Assembly: GCA_913774845.1 (NCBI GenBank)
Contig: CAJYJO010000002.1
Span: 32,345-96,344, forward strand
Origin: an uncultured Microbacterium sp.
GTDB lineage: Bacteria > Actinomycetota > Actinomycetes > Actinomycetales > Microbacteriaceae
Direction of reading: 5' to 3'
DNA length: 64,000 bases
The notes beneath the pieces are model-generated. The model searched no databases. It was not told the origin of the DNA and saw nothing but the letters and a program-made list of their open reading frames with translations. Position numbers and translations under genes: made by a program. This document shows, piece after piece, positions 19,450 to 28,765 of this stretch. Positions within the stretch are counted from its first letter, which is position 1, and every line of letters starts with the position of its first letter.

Positions 19450-20664
19450 TCAGCCGAGGAACTCCCGCGCCGCCACGACGAGGTTCTCGACACCGCGATC
19501 GATCGTCGGCTGCATCACGGGCGCGAAATACGGCGAGTGGTTCGTCGGGATGTCGCGTTCGATCGTTCCGCCGGCGAGGGCGTCGGCGAAGATCTGCGGG
19601 TCGACGCCGCCCCAGAACCAGAAGACCAGCGGGGCGCCCGACTCCCGCGCGAACCACGACACGTCCTCGCTGCCGGTGAACATGCCGGGGTCGACGACCG
19701 ACGTCTCGCCGAACGCGCCGCGGAAGGCGGCGGTGAGGCGGGCCGTGGCATCCGGGTCGTTGATCGTCGGCGGCAGCGAGTGATCGGTGGTGATGGTGGG
19801 CGTCTGCTCGGCGCCCGACGCCTCGGCCTCGGCACGGACGATGCGCTCGACCTTGTTCATCACGCGCTCGCGTGCGACGTCGTCGGGGTAGCGCAGGCTC
19901 AGCTCGAGCTTCGCCTCGGCGGGGATGATGTTGTTCTTCAGGCCCGCGTGGATCGAGCCGACCGTGACGACGGCGACATCGCGCGGGTCGACCTCGCGCG
20001 AGACGACGGTCTGCAGGCGCATGACGGTGGCGGCCGCCATCACGACCGGGTCGATCGTGGAGTGCGGGCGCGAGCCGTGACCGCCGCGACCGTGCAGCAC
20101 GACGGTGAGCCCGTCGGATGCCGCCATCTGCGTGCCCGGGCGCACCCCGATCATCCCGGCGGGCAGGGGCGTGACGTGCTGGCCCAGCACGACGTCGGGC
20201 TTCGGGTACCGGTCGAGGACGCCGTCGGCGATCATCGCCTGCGAGCCGGCGCCGTACTCCTCGGCCGGCTGGAACACGGCGACGACCGTGCCCGACCACT
20301 CCTCGCGCGTGGCGGCGAGACGCTCGAGCGCGCCGATGAGGGCGGTGACGTGCATGTCGTGCCCGCAGGCGTGCATGACGGGCACGGCGTTCCCGGCCGG
20401 GTCGGTGCCGCGCGCGGTGCTGGCGTAGGCCAGGCCGGTCTGCTCCTCGACCGGGAGGCCGTCCATGTCGGCGCGCAACCACACCACCGGCCCGTCGCCG
20501 TTGCGGATGGTCGTGACCACGCCCGTGCGGCCGACGCCCTCCTCGACCTCGAGCCCGAGATCGGCGAGGTGGCGGGCGATGACGCCCGCCGTCCGCGTCT
20601 CCTGGAACGACAGTTCGGGGTGGGAGTGCAGGTCGGTGTAGAGGCTTTCGAGGTCGACGCTCAT
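19450..20664 (-). CDS. M20-family amidohydrolase (N-acyl amino acid / IAA-amino acid hydrolase type)
   Basis: A 404-aa cytosolic zinc amidohydrolase. Motifs: LRADMDGLPV, HACGHDMHV with the metal cysteine and histidines, FQPAEEYGAG, GRGGHGSRPH and KNNIIPAEA in the dimerisation domain. These match the amidohydrolase branch of M20 that removes acyl groups from amino acids or peptidoglycan-derived amides. The ATG at 20664 is preceded by CGGAGGC. Exact substrate cannot be read from sequence. Confidence 0.92.
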   Translation of the reverse strand: MSVDLESLYTDLHSHPELSFQETRTAGVIARHLADLGLEVEEGVGRTGVVTTIRNGDGPVVWLRADMDGLPVEEQTGLAYASTARGTDPAGNAVPVMHACGHDMHVTALIGALERLAATREEWSGTVVAVFQPAEEYGAGSQAMIADGVLDRYPKPDVVLGQHVTPLPAGMIGVRPGTQMAASDGLTVVLHGRGGHGSRPHSTIDPVVMAAATVMRLQTVVSREVDPRDVAVVTVGSIHAGLKNNIIPAEAKLELSLRYPDDVARERVMNKVERIVRAEAEASGAEQTPTITTDHSLPPTINDPDATARLTAAFRGAFGETSVVDPGMFTGSEDVSWFARESGAPLVFWFWGGVDPQIFADALAGGTIERDIPTNHSPYFAPVMQPTIDRGVENLVVAAREFLG

Positions 20665-20731
20665 GCCTCCGAGCCTAGTTCGCCGCGCCGCCCGGCGGTC
20701 GGGGTGCCTCCGCGGCATCCGCTGCACGTCC

Positions 20732-20793
20732 GTCGAGTGTCCAGAACACCCGGACGCCTCGGAGCCTCGTCCCGGGTGTCGTGGACACTCGAC
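20732..20793. repeat. palindromic repeat A, copy 2
   Basis: Arms GTCGAGTGTCCAGAACACCC and GGGTGTCGTGGACACTCGAC flank a 20-bp centre. Placed in the divergent interval between the M20 gene and the FAD reductase, so it is not a simple 3' terminator here. Confidence 0.85.
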
Positions 20794-20886
20794 GAGAGGC
20801 GACGACGCGGCCACGGGCGGTACCGGATGCCGAGCACCCGCGCAACCCATCCGTTCCGGTCAGGTCGGGCGACCACGCTTCTGCGC

Positions 20887-22080
20887 ATGACCACGACACA
20901 CTTCGACTACCTCATCGTCGGCGGCGGGATGGTCGCCGACACCGCCGCGCGCGGCATCCGCGAGATCGACTCGGACGGGTCGATCGGCATCCTGAGCGAC
21001 GACGTCGACGAGCCCTACACGCGTCCGGCCCTGAGCAAGAAGCTGTGGACCGACGAGGAGTTCACGTGGGAGAAGGTGCCGCTCGGCACCGCCGAGGACA
21101 CCGGCGCCGACGTGCGCCTGCGCACCCGTGCGACGGCCATCCGTCCCGACGAGAAGGAAGTGGATGCCGGCGACGAGACGTTCTCGTTCGGCAAGCTCCT
21201 CCTCGCGACCGGCGGAAAGCCCGTCGCCCTGCCGATCGAGGACCACTCCGACGGAGAGCGGGCGCTGTCGTTCCGCACCGCCGAGGACTACCGGCGCCTG
21301 CGCGCCCTCGCGAAGGACGTCGACCGCATCGCCGTCGTGGGCGGCGGGTACATCGGCTCCGAGCTCGCCGCCGCGCTCGTGCAGAACGGTGTCGACACGG
21401 TGCTGATCCACACCGGTGCCGTCCTGGGCGACGCCGTCTTCCCCGCGGCTCTCGCCGAGCGGTTCGAGAAGCTGTTCCGCGACGCGGGCGTCGAGATCGT
21501 CGCTGGTTCGAAGGTCGCGGGCGGTCGGGCGGATGCCGAGGGCGTCCGGCTCGAACTCGAGAACGGCGACGAGGTGCGCGCCGACGCGGTCGTCAGCGGC
21601 CTCGGCATCGACGTCGCGACCGACCTCGCCGAGCAGGCCGGTCTGACCGTCGAGGACGGCGTCGTGGTCGACGCGCAGCTGCGGACCTCGTCCGATCGCG
21701 TCTGGGCCGCCGGCGACGTCGCGAACTACCCCGACCGGCTGCTCGGGCGCCGCCGGGTGGAGCACGTCGACAACGCCAACGAGCAGGGCAAGGCCGCGGG
21801 CCGCAACCTCGCGGGCGCCGCCGAGGCGTACACGCACACGCCTTACTACTACTCCGCCGTCTTCGGCATCCGGTACGAGGCCGTCGGCACGCTCGACTCC
21901 TCGCTAGAGACCGTGGAGGACTGGATCGACGCCGAGCGCGGCGTCGTCTACTACCTCGACGACGGCCGCGTGGTGGGTGTGCTGCTGTGGAACGTCGAAG
22001 ATGCCCGCGACGCCGCTCGCGCGGTCCTCGCGGACGCCGACACCCTCACGCGCGACGACCTCGCGGGGCGCATCCGCTGA
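20887..22080 (+). CDS. FAD-dependent pyridine nucleotide-disulfide type oxidoreductase
   Basis: A 397-aa flavoprotein with an N-terminal FAD-binding loop YLIVGGGMVADTAA, the NAD(P)H loop AVVGGGYIGSELAAAL near residue 155, and the second FAD motif VWAAGDVANY. The C-terminal ~90 residues form the family's capping domain. It resembles ferredoxin/rubredoxin reductases and AIFM3-like enzymes. No ferredoxin or oxygenase gene adjoins, so the electron acceptor is unknown. Stands alone between two repeats-rich intervals. Confidence 0.9.
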   Translation: MTTTHFDYLIVGGGMVADTAARGIREIDSDGSIGILSDDVDEPYTRPALSKKLWTDEEFTWEKVPLGTAEDTGADVRLRTRATAIRPDEKEVDAGDETFSFGKLLLATGGKPVALPIEDHSDGERALSFRTAEDYRRLRALAKDVDRIAVVGGGYIGSELAAALVQNGVDTVLIHTGAVLGDAVFPAALAERFEKLFRDAGVEIVAGSKVAGGRADAEGVRLELENGDEVRADAVVSGLGIDVATDLAEQAGLTVEDGVVVDAQLRTSSDRVWAAGDVANYPDRLLGRRRVEHVDNANEQGKAAGRNLAGAAEAYTHTPYYYSAVFGIRYEAVGTLDSSLETVEDWIDAERGVVYYLDDGRVVGVLLWNVEDARDAARAVLADADTLTRDDLAGRIR

Positions 22081-22154
22081 CGACGGGCTCTTGACGTGCG
22101 GGCTACCCTGGATCGAAACCGCGAGTGTCGTGGTGTGTGAACACAGGAGCTCGC

Positions 22155-23303
22155 ATGGCATCGGCTGAACTGCGTCTGGCCCTACCCGTCGACCCGGCGC
22201 GCGACGCCGTCGCGGCGGCGCTGGCGGACCAGGGATTCGAGACGCGGGCGACGGACAGCGGTTCGCTCGAGGTGACCCGCGGTGCGGCCGACGACGAGAC
22301 GGGCTCTCCCGGGAGCCCGGCGCGGTTCGACGTGCACGTCTCGGAGGTCTCGGAGGGCACGCTCGTCGTCTTCGAGAACGCCGAGCCGGTCGCCCCGGTC
22401 CCGGGGGTCGCGGGCGGTGACGACGTCCGGGAGGCCGCGCGCCTGGCCGGCGCGCGGCTGGCGCAGCAGGGCCTCCTCGCCGTGGCCGAACCCGTGGTCG
22501 GGGCTATCGCCCCGATCCCGCCGGCTCCGATGTACACGGGTCTGGCGGCCTCCGCCGCCCCGGGATACCCGGGCTCCGCGCCCGGCCCCGTCGCGCCTCC
22601 TTACGGCGCGCCCGCGTACGGCACTGCGCCCGCCGGTGCGGTGACGCCCGGCTCCGAGCGCACGAACCCGCTGTCGATCGTGGCGATCATCACCGGCTTC
22701 CTCTTCCCGGTGGCCGGGATCATCACGGGCGCGGTCGCGCTCGCGCAGATCAAGCGTTCCGGTGAGAAGGGCCGCGGTCTCGCGCTCGGCGGCCTCATCG
22801 CCGGCAGCGTGCTCACCGCTCTCACGTTCATCGGGTCGCTCGTCTTCGTCATCGCCGTCTTCATCGGCGTCGCCCAGGGCGAGACCGCCGACCCCTACGG
22901 TCAGCAGGAGGGCGGGGTCACCGTCGCTCCCGACGAGCAGGCCCCGGTCGACCCCTCGGCGATCGCGCTCGGCGCCTGTCTCGACAGCCTGCCGGGCGGT
23001 GTCATCGGCACCGACAACGTCGTCGACTGCGCCCAGCCGCACGCCTACGAGATCTTCCACACCTTCGACGTCGCCGACGCGGCCTTCCCGGGCGACGAGG
23101 GGATCGTGGATGCCGCGTACACCGGCTGCGAGGCGGCGTTCCCCGCTTTCGTCGGGGTCGAGTACCAGGACTCGACGCTCGACTACTACTTCGTCGGTCC
23201 GACCGAGCAGACGTGGGCCGGGGGAGACCGCGAGATCGCCTGCCTGCTGTACGACCCGTCGACCGAGGAGAGCGTCGGCTCGCTGCAGGGCTCCGGCCTC
23301 TGA
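22155..23303 (+). CDS. DUF4190 / septum-formation-like membrane protein
   Basis: A 382-aa protein. Residues 1-110 form a soluble N-terminal part of unknown fold; 120-170 are Pro/Ala/Gly/Tyr-rich; then a DUF4190 two-helix membrane hairpin (NPLSIVAIITGFLFPVAG, then GLALGGLIAGSVL); then an extracytoplasmic domain with cysteines at DCAQPH and GCEAAF, typical of the septum-formation (Septum_form) family. AGGAG seven nt before ATG 22155 fixes the start. Probably an envelope protein; precise function unknown. Confidence 0.85.
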   Translation: MASAELRLALPVDPARDAVAAALADQGFETRATDSGSLEVTRGAADDETGSPGSPARFDVHVSEVSEGTLVVFENAEPVAPVPGVAGGDDVREAARLAGARLAQQGLLAVAEPVVGAIAPIPPAPMYTGLAASAAPGYPGSAPGPVAPPYGAPAYGTAPAGAVTPGSERTNPLSIVAIITGFLFPVAGIITGAVALAQIKRSGEKGRGLALGGLIAGSVLTALTFIGSLVFVIAVFIGVAQGETADPYGQQEGGVTVAPDEQAPVDPSAIALGACLDSLPGGVIGTDNVVDCAQPHAYEIFHTFDVADAAFPGDEGIVDAAYTGCEAAFPAFVGVEYQDSTLDYYFVGPTEQTWAGGDREIACLLYDPSTEESVGSLQGSGL

Positions 23304-23376
23304 GCCGCTGAGCGCGCGGCCTCCGGACGACCGGGCGCGGGGTGCCCGGCTTCCGGGCCACCCGGTGCGGGGTGCG

Positions 23377-24375
23377 TCAGCGTGGGGGCGCCGTCGACCC
23401 GCGATCGACCAGCTCGAACGGCAGCGTCCCGCGTCCGTGGGCGGGCTCTGCTCCATCGAGCTCGCTGAGCACCGCGGCGGCCGCGCGCTCACCCTGACCG
23501 CGCGCGAACTGATCGACGGTCGTCAGCCCGAACCAGCGGCCCAGCTCGTGCCCGTCGACACCGATGACCGACACGTCCTCGGGCACCCGCAGCCCCAGCT
23601 CGCGTGCCGCGAGGATCGCGCCGATGGCCATCTCGTCGGAGGCGGCGAAAAGGGCGGTCGGCGCCTCCCGGTCGCGCAGCAGGCGGGTCGCCGCGAGCGA
23701 TCCGCCCTCGATGGTGAAGTCGGCGGGTTCGACGCGCGCTTCGGCCACGCCCACCTCGGCGAGGCTGCCGACGAAGCCGCGGCGACGCAGCCCCGGCACG
23801 GTCGACGCGGCGCCGGTGGTGGCATCCGCTCCGATGTGGGCGATCCGCCGATGCCCGAGCCGCAGCAGGTGCTCGGTGGCGAGGCGGCCGACCGCGAGGT
23901 CGTCGACGGTCAGCGTCGTCAGCAGCGGGTTGGGTCCGGCGATCGCCACGATCGGCACGCCGAGTCCTCGCAGCGACGTCGACTCCTCGGCATCCAGTTC
24001 GAGGGCGATGGTGATGACACCGTCGATGCGGCGGCGCCGCAGGTGATCGTCGAAGACGCGGCGGCGCTCGCCGGGGTCGGAGCTGACGCTGTAGAGCGTG
24101 ATGTCGAAGCCGCGGCGCACCAGCTCGTCGGAGATCCCCGCGAGGACGGTGCTGAAGAACCACCGGTCGAGGAACGGCACGACCACGCCGACCGCGCGCG
24201 TCCGCCCCGTCGCGAGGCTCGACGCGGCCGCCGAGACGACGTAGCCGAGCCGGTCCGCTGCGGCGAGTACGCGGTCGCGCGTCGCGGTCGACACCGGCCC
24301 GCGACCGCTCAGCGCCCGCGAGACCGTGGCCGTCGACACTCCCGCCGCGCGCGCGACGTCGTCGATACCGGCCAC
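23377..24375 (-). CDS. LacI-family transcriptional regulator
   Basis: A 332-aa repressor. GTG start at 24375 gives MAGIDDVARAAGVSTATVSR, the LacI helix-turn-helix beginning at residue 3, followed by hinge and the periplasmic-binding-like effector domain (VGVVVPFLDRWFFS, ending ELVDRGSTAPPR). It lies 30 nt downstream of the alpha-glucosidase on the same strand. The palindrome TGCAAGCGCTTGCA upstream of that gene is the expected LacI operator type, so it probably represses this two-gene operon in response to an oligosaccharide. Confidence 0.92.
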   Translation of the reverse strand: MAGIDDVARAAGVSTATVSRALSGRGPVSTATRDRVLAAADRLGYVVSAAASSLATGRTRAVGVVVPFLDRWFFSTVLAGISDELVRRGFDITLYSVSSDPGERRRVFDDHLRRRRIDGVITIALELDAEESTSLRGLGVPIVAIAGPNPLLTTLTVDDLAVGRLATEHLLRLGHRRIAHIGADATTGAASTVPGLRRRGFVGSLAEVGVAEARVEPADFTIEGGSLAATRLLRDREAPTALFAASDEMAIGAILAARELGLRVPEDVSVIGVDGHELGRWFGLTTVDQFARGQGERAAAAVLSELDGAEPAHGRGTLPFELVDRGSTAPPR

Positions 24376-24404
24376 GGTCTCGTCCGGACGAGGGATGCCG
24401 CGGC

Positions 24405-26084
24405 TCAGGCCGCCGCGATCCAGACGGTCGTGTCGGTCGGCAGGCGCTCGCCGTCGAGGGGGCCGCTCGCGACGAGCACCTCCCCGGCGGGGAGCTCGAC
24501 GGCGTCGTCGCCGAGGTTGGTCACGACCAGCAGGGAGCCGTTGCGGAACGCCACCACCTCGTCGCCGTACTGATCGAGCCACTCGAGGTGGCCCGCGCCG
24601 AGGGTGCGGGCACGGCGCTCGGCGAGCAGCGAGCGATAGAGGGTGAGCGTCGACGAGGGATCGTCGACCTGCACGTCGTGGGCGAGCTCGGCCCACTCCG
24701 CGGGCTGGGGCAGCCACGACTCGCCCGTGTCGTTGAACCCGTAGGCGGGGCCGTCGGCGGTCCACGGGAGCGGCACGCGGCAGCCGTCGCGGCCGTAGCG
24801 CTCGCCGTTCGTGCGGAACCACGTGGGGTCCTGGCGGGCGTCGTCGGGCAGGTCGATGACCTCGGGCAGACCGAGCTCCTCGCCCTGGTAGAGGTACGAC
24901 GAGCCGGGCAGGGCGAGCATCATCGACGTCGCCGCGCGAGCCCGTCGCAGACCCTTCACGGGGTCGGGCTTGCCGGGCGACCGGGGGCCGATGCCGGCGC
25001 CCTGCGGGTTCTCGGCCGTGAGCGCGAGACGCGAGGCGTGCCGCACCACGTCGTGGTTCGACAGGACCCACGTGCTGGGAGCGCCGACCTCGCCGTACGC
25101 GCGCAGCGACTCGGTGATCACGTCACGGAGGGCCGTGGCATCCCACTCGGTCTCGAGGTAGTGGAAGTTGAACGCCTGGTGCATCTCGTCGGGGCGCACC
25201 CAGAGCGCCGTCTGAGCGACCGTCGGCAGCCACGCCTCGGCGCACAGCGCGCGGTCACCGTCGTACTCGGCGAGCACCTGGTGCCACTCGCGCCACACGT
25301 CGTGCACGCCGGGCTGGCCCCAGTACGGCACCTCTTCGGCGTCGCCGCCCATCGAGCCGCCGTCGGGGTCGGGCGTGAAGTCGGGGAGACCCTCGGCCTT
25401 GACGAGGCCGTGCGCCACGTCGACGCGGAAGCCGTCGACGCCCCGGTCGAGCCAGAAGCGCAGGATGTCGCGGAACTCCGCGCGCACCTCGGGGTTGGTC
25501 CAGTCGAAGTCGGGCTGGCTCTCGTCGAAGATGTGCAGGTACCACTGGCCGGGCGTGCCGTCGGCCTCGGTCACGCGCTTCCACATGCCGCCGCCGAAGA
25601 CGCTCTCCCAGTTGTTGGGGGGCAGTTCGCCGTTCTCGCCCTTGCCGTCGCGGAAGATGTAGCGCGCGCGCTCCGGGCTGCCGGGCGCGGCCTTCAGCGC
25701 CTCTTGGAACCACATGTGCTGATCGCTGGAGTGGTTCGGGACGAGGTCGACGATGACCCGGATGCCGCGCTTGTGCGCATCCGCGAGCATCGCGTCGAAG
25801 TCGGCGAGGGTGCCGAAGATCGGGTCGACGTCGCGGTAGTCGGCGACGTCGTAGCCGGCGTCCTTCTGCGGTGAGGTCTGGAAGGGGCTGAGCCAGATGG
25901 CATCCACCCCCAGCTGCTGCAGGTCGTCGAGGTGCGCGGTGACGCCGGGGAGGTCGCCCAGCCCGTCGCCCGAGGCGTCGGCGAAGGAGCGCGGGTAGAT
26001 CTGGTAGATGACGGCGGTGCGCCACCACTCGGAGCCGGGAGCGGCGACGAGATCGGCGCGCGCGTCTTCCTGCGTGAAAGCCAT
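24405..26084 (-). CDS. GH13 alpha-glucosidase (oligo-1,6-glucosidase type)
   Basis: A 559-aa cytosolic glycoside hydrolase. GH13 regions seen: DLVPNHSS (region I), GFRVDVAHGL with the aspartate nucleophile (II), LCAEAWL with the acid/base glutamate (III) and VLSNHDVVRH with the third acidic residue (IV). The N terminus WWRTAVIYQIYPRSFAD is typical of alpha-glucosidases acting on maltose, isomaltose or related oligosaccharides. The ATG at 26084 is chosen over upstream in-frame codons because the conserved start region begins there and the operator lies just before it. Confidence 0.93.
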   Translation of the reverse strand: MAFTQEDARADLVAAPGSEWWRTAVIYQIYPRSFADASGDGLGDLPGVTAHLDDLQQLGVDAIWLSPFQTSPQKDAGYDVADYRDVDPIFGTLADFDAMLADAHKRGIRVIVDLVPNHSSDQHMWFQEALKAAPGSPERARYIFRDGKGENGELPPNNWESVFGGGMWKRVTEADGTPGQWYLHIFDESQPDFDWTNPEVRAEFRDILRFWLDRGVDGFRVDVAHGLVKAEGLPDFTPDPDGGSMGGDAEEVPYWGQPGVHDVWREWHQVLAEYDGDRALCAEAWLPTVAQTALWVRPDEMHQAFNFHYLETEWDATALRDVITESLRAYGEVGAPSTWVLSNHDVVRHASRLALTAENPQGAGIGPRSPGKPDPVKGLRRARAATSMMLALPGSSYLYQGEELGLPEVIDLPDDARQDPTWFRTNGERYGRDGCRVPLPWTADGPAYGFNDTGESWLPQPAEWAELAHDVQVDDPSSTLTLYRSLLAERRARTLGAGHLEWLDQYGDEVVAFRNGSLLVVTNLGDDAVELPAGEVLVASGPLDGERLPTDTTVWIAAA

Positions 26085-26098
26085 GCCGTCCACGTTAG

Positions 26099-26112
26099 TG
26101 CAAGCGCTTGCA
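26099..26112. promoter_or_regulatory. LacI-type operator
   Basis: Perfect 14-bp palindrome TGCAAGCGCTTGCA centred 21 bp upstream of the glucosidase ATG and about 40 bp upstream of apt. The central CG step and AAGCG/CGCTT halves match LacI-family operators. The likely binder is the LacI protein encoded in the same operon. Confidence 0.85.
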
Positions 26113-26147
26113 GTGGGGCGCCGGGAGCGCGCGATTAGGCTGGGGCG

Positions 26148-26672
26148 GTGCTCGACGCCTCCGCCCTCTCTCGCGCTGAATCGCTCATCACCAGCATCCC
26201 CGACTACCCCCAGCCGGGGATCGTCTTCCGCGACATCACGCCCCTCCTGATGGATGCCGCGGCCCTGCGCACCGTCGTCGAGGCGCTCATCGAGCCCTTC
26301 GCGGGCCGTTTCGACGCCGTCGCGGGAGTCGAGGCGCGCGGGTTCCTGCTGGCCGGGGCCGTGTCGATCGCCGCGAACGTGGGACTCATGCCGATCCGCA
26401 AGGCGGGCAAGCTGCCCCGCCCCGCCGCGACCGTCTCGTACGACCTCGAGTACGGGTCGGCGCAGATCGAGATGCACGACGACGACGCCGCCGGAGCGCG
26501 GGTGCTGCTGCTCGACGACGTGCTCGCCACGGGTGGCACGCTGGCCGCCGGTCGTGAGCTCCTGCAGACGGTCGGCAGCGAGGTCGTGGGCATCGCGACG
26601 CTGCTCGAGATCGACGGTCTCGGCGGTCGCGAGGTGCTCGGCGGCGACGTGCACTCGGTGTTCCACGTCTGA
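26148..26672 (+). CDS. apt: adenine phosphoribosyltransferase
   Basis: A 174-aa purine-salvage enzyme making AMP from adenine and PRPP. Visible: YPQPGIVFRDITPLL, VEARGFLLAGAV, RKAGKLP, and the PRPP-binding loop VLLLDDVLATGGTL. GTG start at 26148 with weak GGGGCG upstream. Divergent from the glucosidase gene, sharing its operator-bearing interval, although co-regulation is not implied. Length is normal. Confidence 0.95.
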   Translation: MLDASALSRAESLITSIPDYPQPGIVFRDITPLLMDAAALRTVVEALIEPFAGRFDAVAGVEARGFLLAGAVSIAANVGLMPIRKAGKLPRPAATVSYDLEYGSAQIEMHDDDAAGARVLLLDDVLATGGTLAAGRELLQTVGSEVVGIATLLEIDGLGGREVLGGDVHSVFHV

Positions 26673-26829
26673 CCCCGCTGATTCTCGGGGCATCCGCCGG
26701 GCCCTCTCCGCGTGCCGCCGACGGGGACGCCCCGGCCGCGGAGGGCGAGCGTCGCTGCGCTCGTCGAAATCGGGCCGCGAGGCGAGTGACCCGCAGCCCC
26801 GAGCGACCCGCGTCGGGAAGAATCATCCC

Positions 26830-27687
26830 GTGACCCCGCTCCCCGGCATCCTGCACCTGCTCGCCTTCGCCGCGGAGCCGGGAGGCGGCAATCCCGCGGG
26901 TGTGGTCCTGGATGCCGACGGCCTCGACGACGCGCTGATGCAAGAGATCGCGGCGGACCTCGCCTACCCCGAGACCGCCTTCGTCACGGGGCGCGAGGGG
27001 CGTCGCCTCGCGGTGCGCTACTTCTCGCCCGGCGCGGAGGTGCCCTTCTGCGGGCACGCGACCATCGCCACCGCCGTCGCGCTCGCCGAGGCGGAGGGGC
27101 CGGGCGACTTCGTCTTCGACACCGCCGCGGGCGAGATCGCCCTCGAGACCACCCGCGACGCGCAGGGCCGTATGACCGCGGGCTTCACCAGCGTCGACCC
27201 CGTGCAGAGCGACCTCGAGCCCGAGGTGGGGCGGCGGCTGCTCGGCATCCTGGGTCTGTCCGAGAGCGACCTCGACGACCGGCTCCCGCTCGCGCAGTCG
27301 TTCGCAGGCAATACGCACCCGGTCGTGGCGGTGGCCTCGAGAGAGCGCTTCGACGCGTTCTCCTTCGACCCGGAGGCGTTGCGCGCGCTCATGGACGCGT
27401 GCGGCTGGGCGGGCACCGTGATCGTCCTGCACGCGGAGAGCCCGGATGCCGACGTCTTCGAGGCCCGCAATCTCTTCCCCGTGGGTGACATCACCGAGGA
27501 TCCCGCGACGGGCTCGGCAGCGGCGTCGCTCGGGGCGTACCTGCGCGACCGCGTGGGACGAGCGGCACCCTTCTCGTTCACCGTCCACCAGGGACGGCAC
27601 GTGGGGCGGCCGAGCGCGCTGCGCGTCGACGTCCCGGTGAGCGGTGGCGTGCGGGTCAGCGGGACGGCGACGACGCTCGAGCGCTGA
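26830..27687 (+). CDS. PhzF-family isomerase/epimerase
   Basis: A 285-aa protein of the diaminopimelate-epimerase-like PhzF family. Motifs: GGGNPAGVVL near the N terminus, YPETAFV with the conserved catalytic glutamate, PFCGHAT, and DPATGSAAASLGAYL in the second half. GTG start with GGAAGAA nine nt upstream. PhzF proteins catalyse isomerisations of diverse small acids; the substrate here is unknown and it is not in a phenazine cluster. The gene converges with the GNAT gene through an inverted repeat (GGCGAACGCC / GGCGTTCGC). Confidence 0.9.
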   Translation: MTPLPGILHLLAFAAEPGGGNPAGVVLDADGLDDALMQEIAADLAYPETAFVTGREGRRLAVRYFSPGAEVPFCGHATIATAVALAEAEGPGDFVFDTAAGEIALETTRDAQGRMTAGFTSVDPVQSDLEPEVGRRLLGILGLSESDLDDRLPLAQSFAGNTHPVVAVASRERFDAFSFDPEALRALMDACGWAGTVIVLHAESPDADVFEARNLFPVGDITEDPATGSAAASLGAYLRDRVGRAAPFSFTVHQGRHVGRPSALRVDVPVSGGVRVSGTATTLER

Positions 27688-27733
27688 ACCGCGATCCGGC
27701 GAACGCCCCCGGGGATGCCCGTGCGGACGGGGC

Positions 27734-28456
27734 TCAGGCCGGCGTTCGCACCGCGGCGAACCTGTTCCGGCGACGCAGTGCGAAGCCGAGGCGCTCGTAC
27801 GCGGCGATCGCGCCGGTGTTGGTGGCGGCGGCGTGCATCATCGCGCGGTCTCCGCGCTGCTGGATGTGGAAGGCCACGTCGAGCACGAGCCGCGAGGCGA
27901 GGCCCTGGCGTCGGTGGTCGGCGTCGACGGCGACCGCGCTGATCTCGGTCCAGCCGGTGGGGTGCAGGCGCTCTCCGGCCATCGCGACGAGCCGCCCCTG
28001 ACGACGGATGCCGATGTACCGGCCGAGCTCGTACGTGCGGGGCCGGAACGGGCCGGGCTGGTTGCGCGCGACGATGTCGATCATCTCGGCCGCGTCATCG
28101 GCGCCCAGCTCGATCGCCTCATCGTCGGGCCGGGTCCGCAGGGCGTCGGTCTCGACGAGCTGCACGCCCTCTCCGCCGCCGACGAACTCCCAGCCCGCGG
28201 GCACGGAACCCTCGTACCCCGACAGCCCGACATCGGCCCCGGGGCCCACCAGCTCGCGGAGTGCGTCCCATACGGCGGGGTCGTCCCAGGTGCGCACCGC
28301 GACGAAGGGCGCGACGTCCTCGGGATAGCGCGTGACCAGGTCACCGCCGATCGCGAAGCGCGCGTGCGGTCCGGCGAGGGAATGCCAGGCCGCGTTGTCG
28401 AGCACGGTGGCGTCCGCGTGCGGTGCGGGCAGGGACAGGGCGGCGGTGGGGGTCAT
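27734..28456 (-). CDS. GNAT-family N-acetyltransferase
   Basis: A 240-aa protein with an acetyl-CoA binding motif in the C-terminal GNAT domain: EISAVAVDADHRRQGLASRL (the R/QxxGxG/A loop) and NTGAIAAYERLGF. The N-terminal ~100 residues are a separate FeeM/FR47-like half with WDDPAVWDALREL. The ATG at 28456 lacks a good Shine-Dalgarno; an in-frame ATG at 28510 is possible. Substrate unknown. Confidence 0.85.
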   Translation of the reverse strand: MTPTAALSLPAPHADATVLDNAAWHSLAGPHARFAIGGDLVTRYPEDVAPFVAVRTWDDPAVWDALRELVGPGADVGLSGYEGSVPAGWEFVGGGEGVQLVETDALRTRPDDEAIELGADDAAEMIDIVARNQPGPFRPRTYELGRYIGIRRQGRLVAMAGERLHPTGWTEISAVAVDADHRRQGLASRLVLDVAFHIQQRGDRAMMHAAATNTGAIAAYERLGFALRRRNRFAAVRTPA

Positions 28457-28765
28457 GGCATCCGTTCTGGGGGAGGTGCAGGAAGGACAACAGCGTCGGC
28501 CGTCGGGCATTCCGCGGATAGCCGACGTGTTGCGGAGCCGGGCGCCGGTGTGTCGCCGATCTCTGGAGATCCGGGCACGCGCACCGCGGCCGTGTGCCGA
28601 ACTCCGGAAAAACCTCCGGCGCAGGCGGCGCGGGGGCCCGTTCGCGGCCTTCTGCCCCGGTTTCTCCGGAGCGCGGCACGCCCGTCCGGTCCGCGCGGGG
28701 ACCGAGCCACCGGACCGACGTGCCCGACAGGTCGGTGAGCCCGGCGGAGCGACCGGAACTCGCGA
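28457..28765. other. gene-free interval with an 86-bp element
   Basis: About 310 bp between the M20 peptidase stop and the GNAT start, both on the minus strand. It contains the 86-bp palindromic element at 28594-28679 and weaker related GC-rich half repeats around 28530-28575. No gene is supported. Confidence 0.65.
28594..28679. repeat. 86-bp palindromic element, copy 3
   Basis: Ends GTGCCGAACTCCGGA and TCCGGAGCGCGGCAC; the core shares fragments such as GCCCGTTCGCG with copy 2 and a final GGTTTC with copy 1. Confidence 0.87.
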
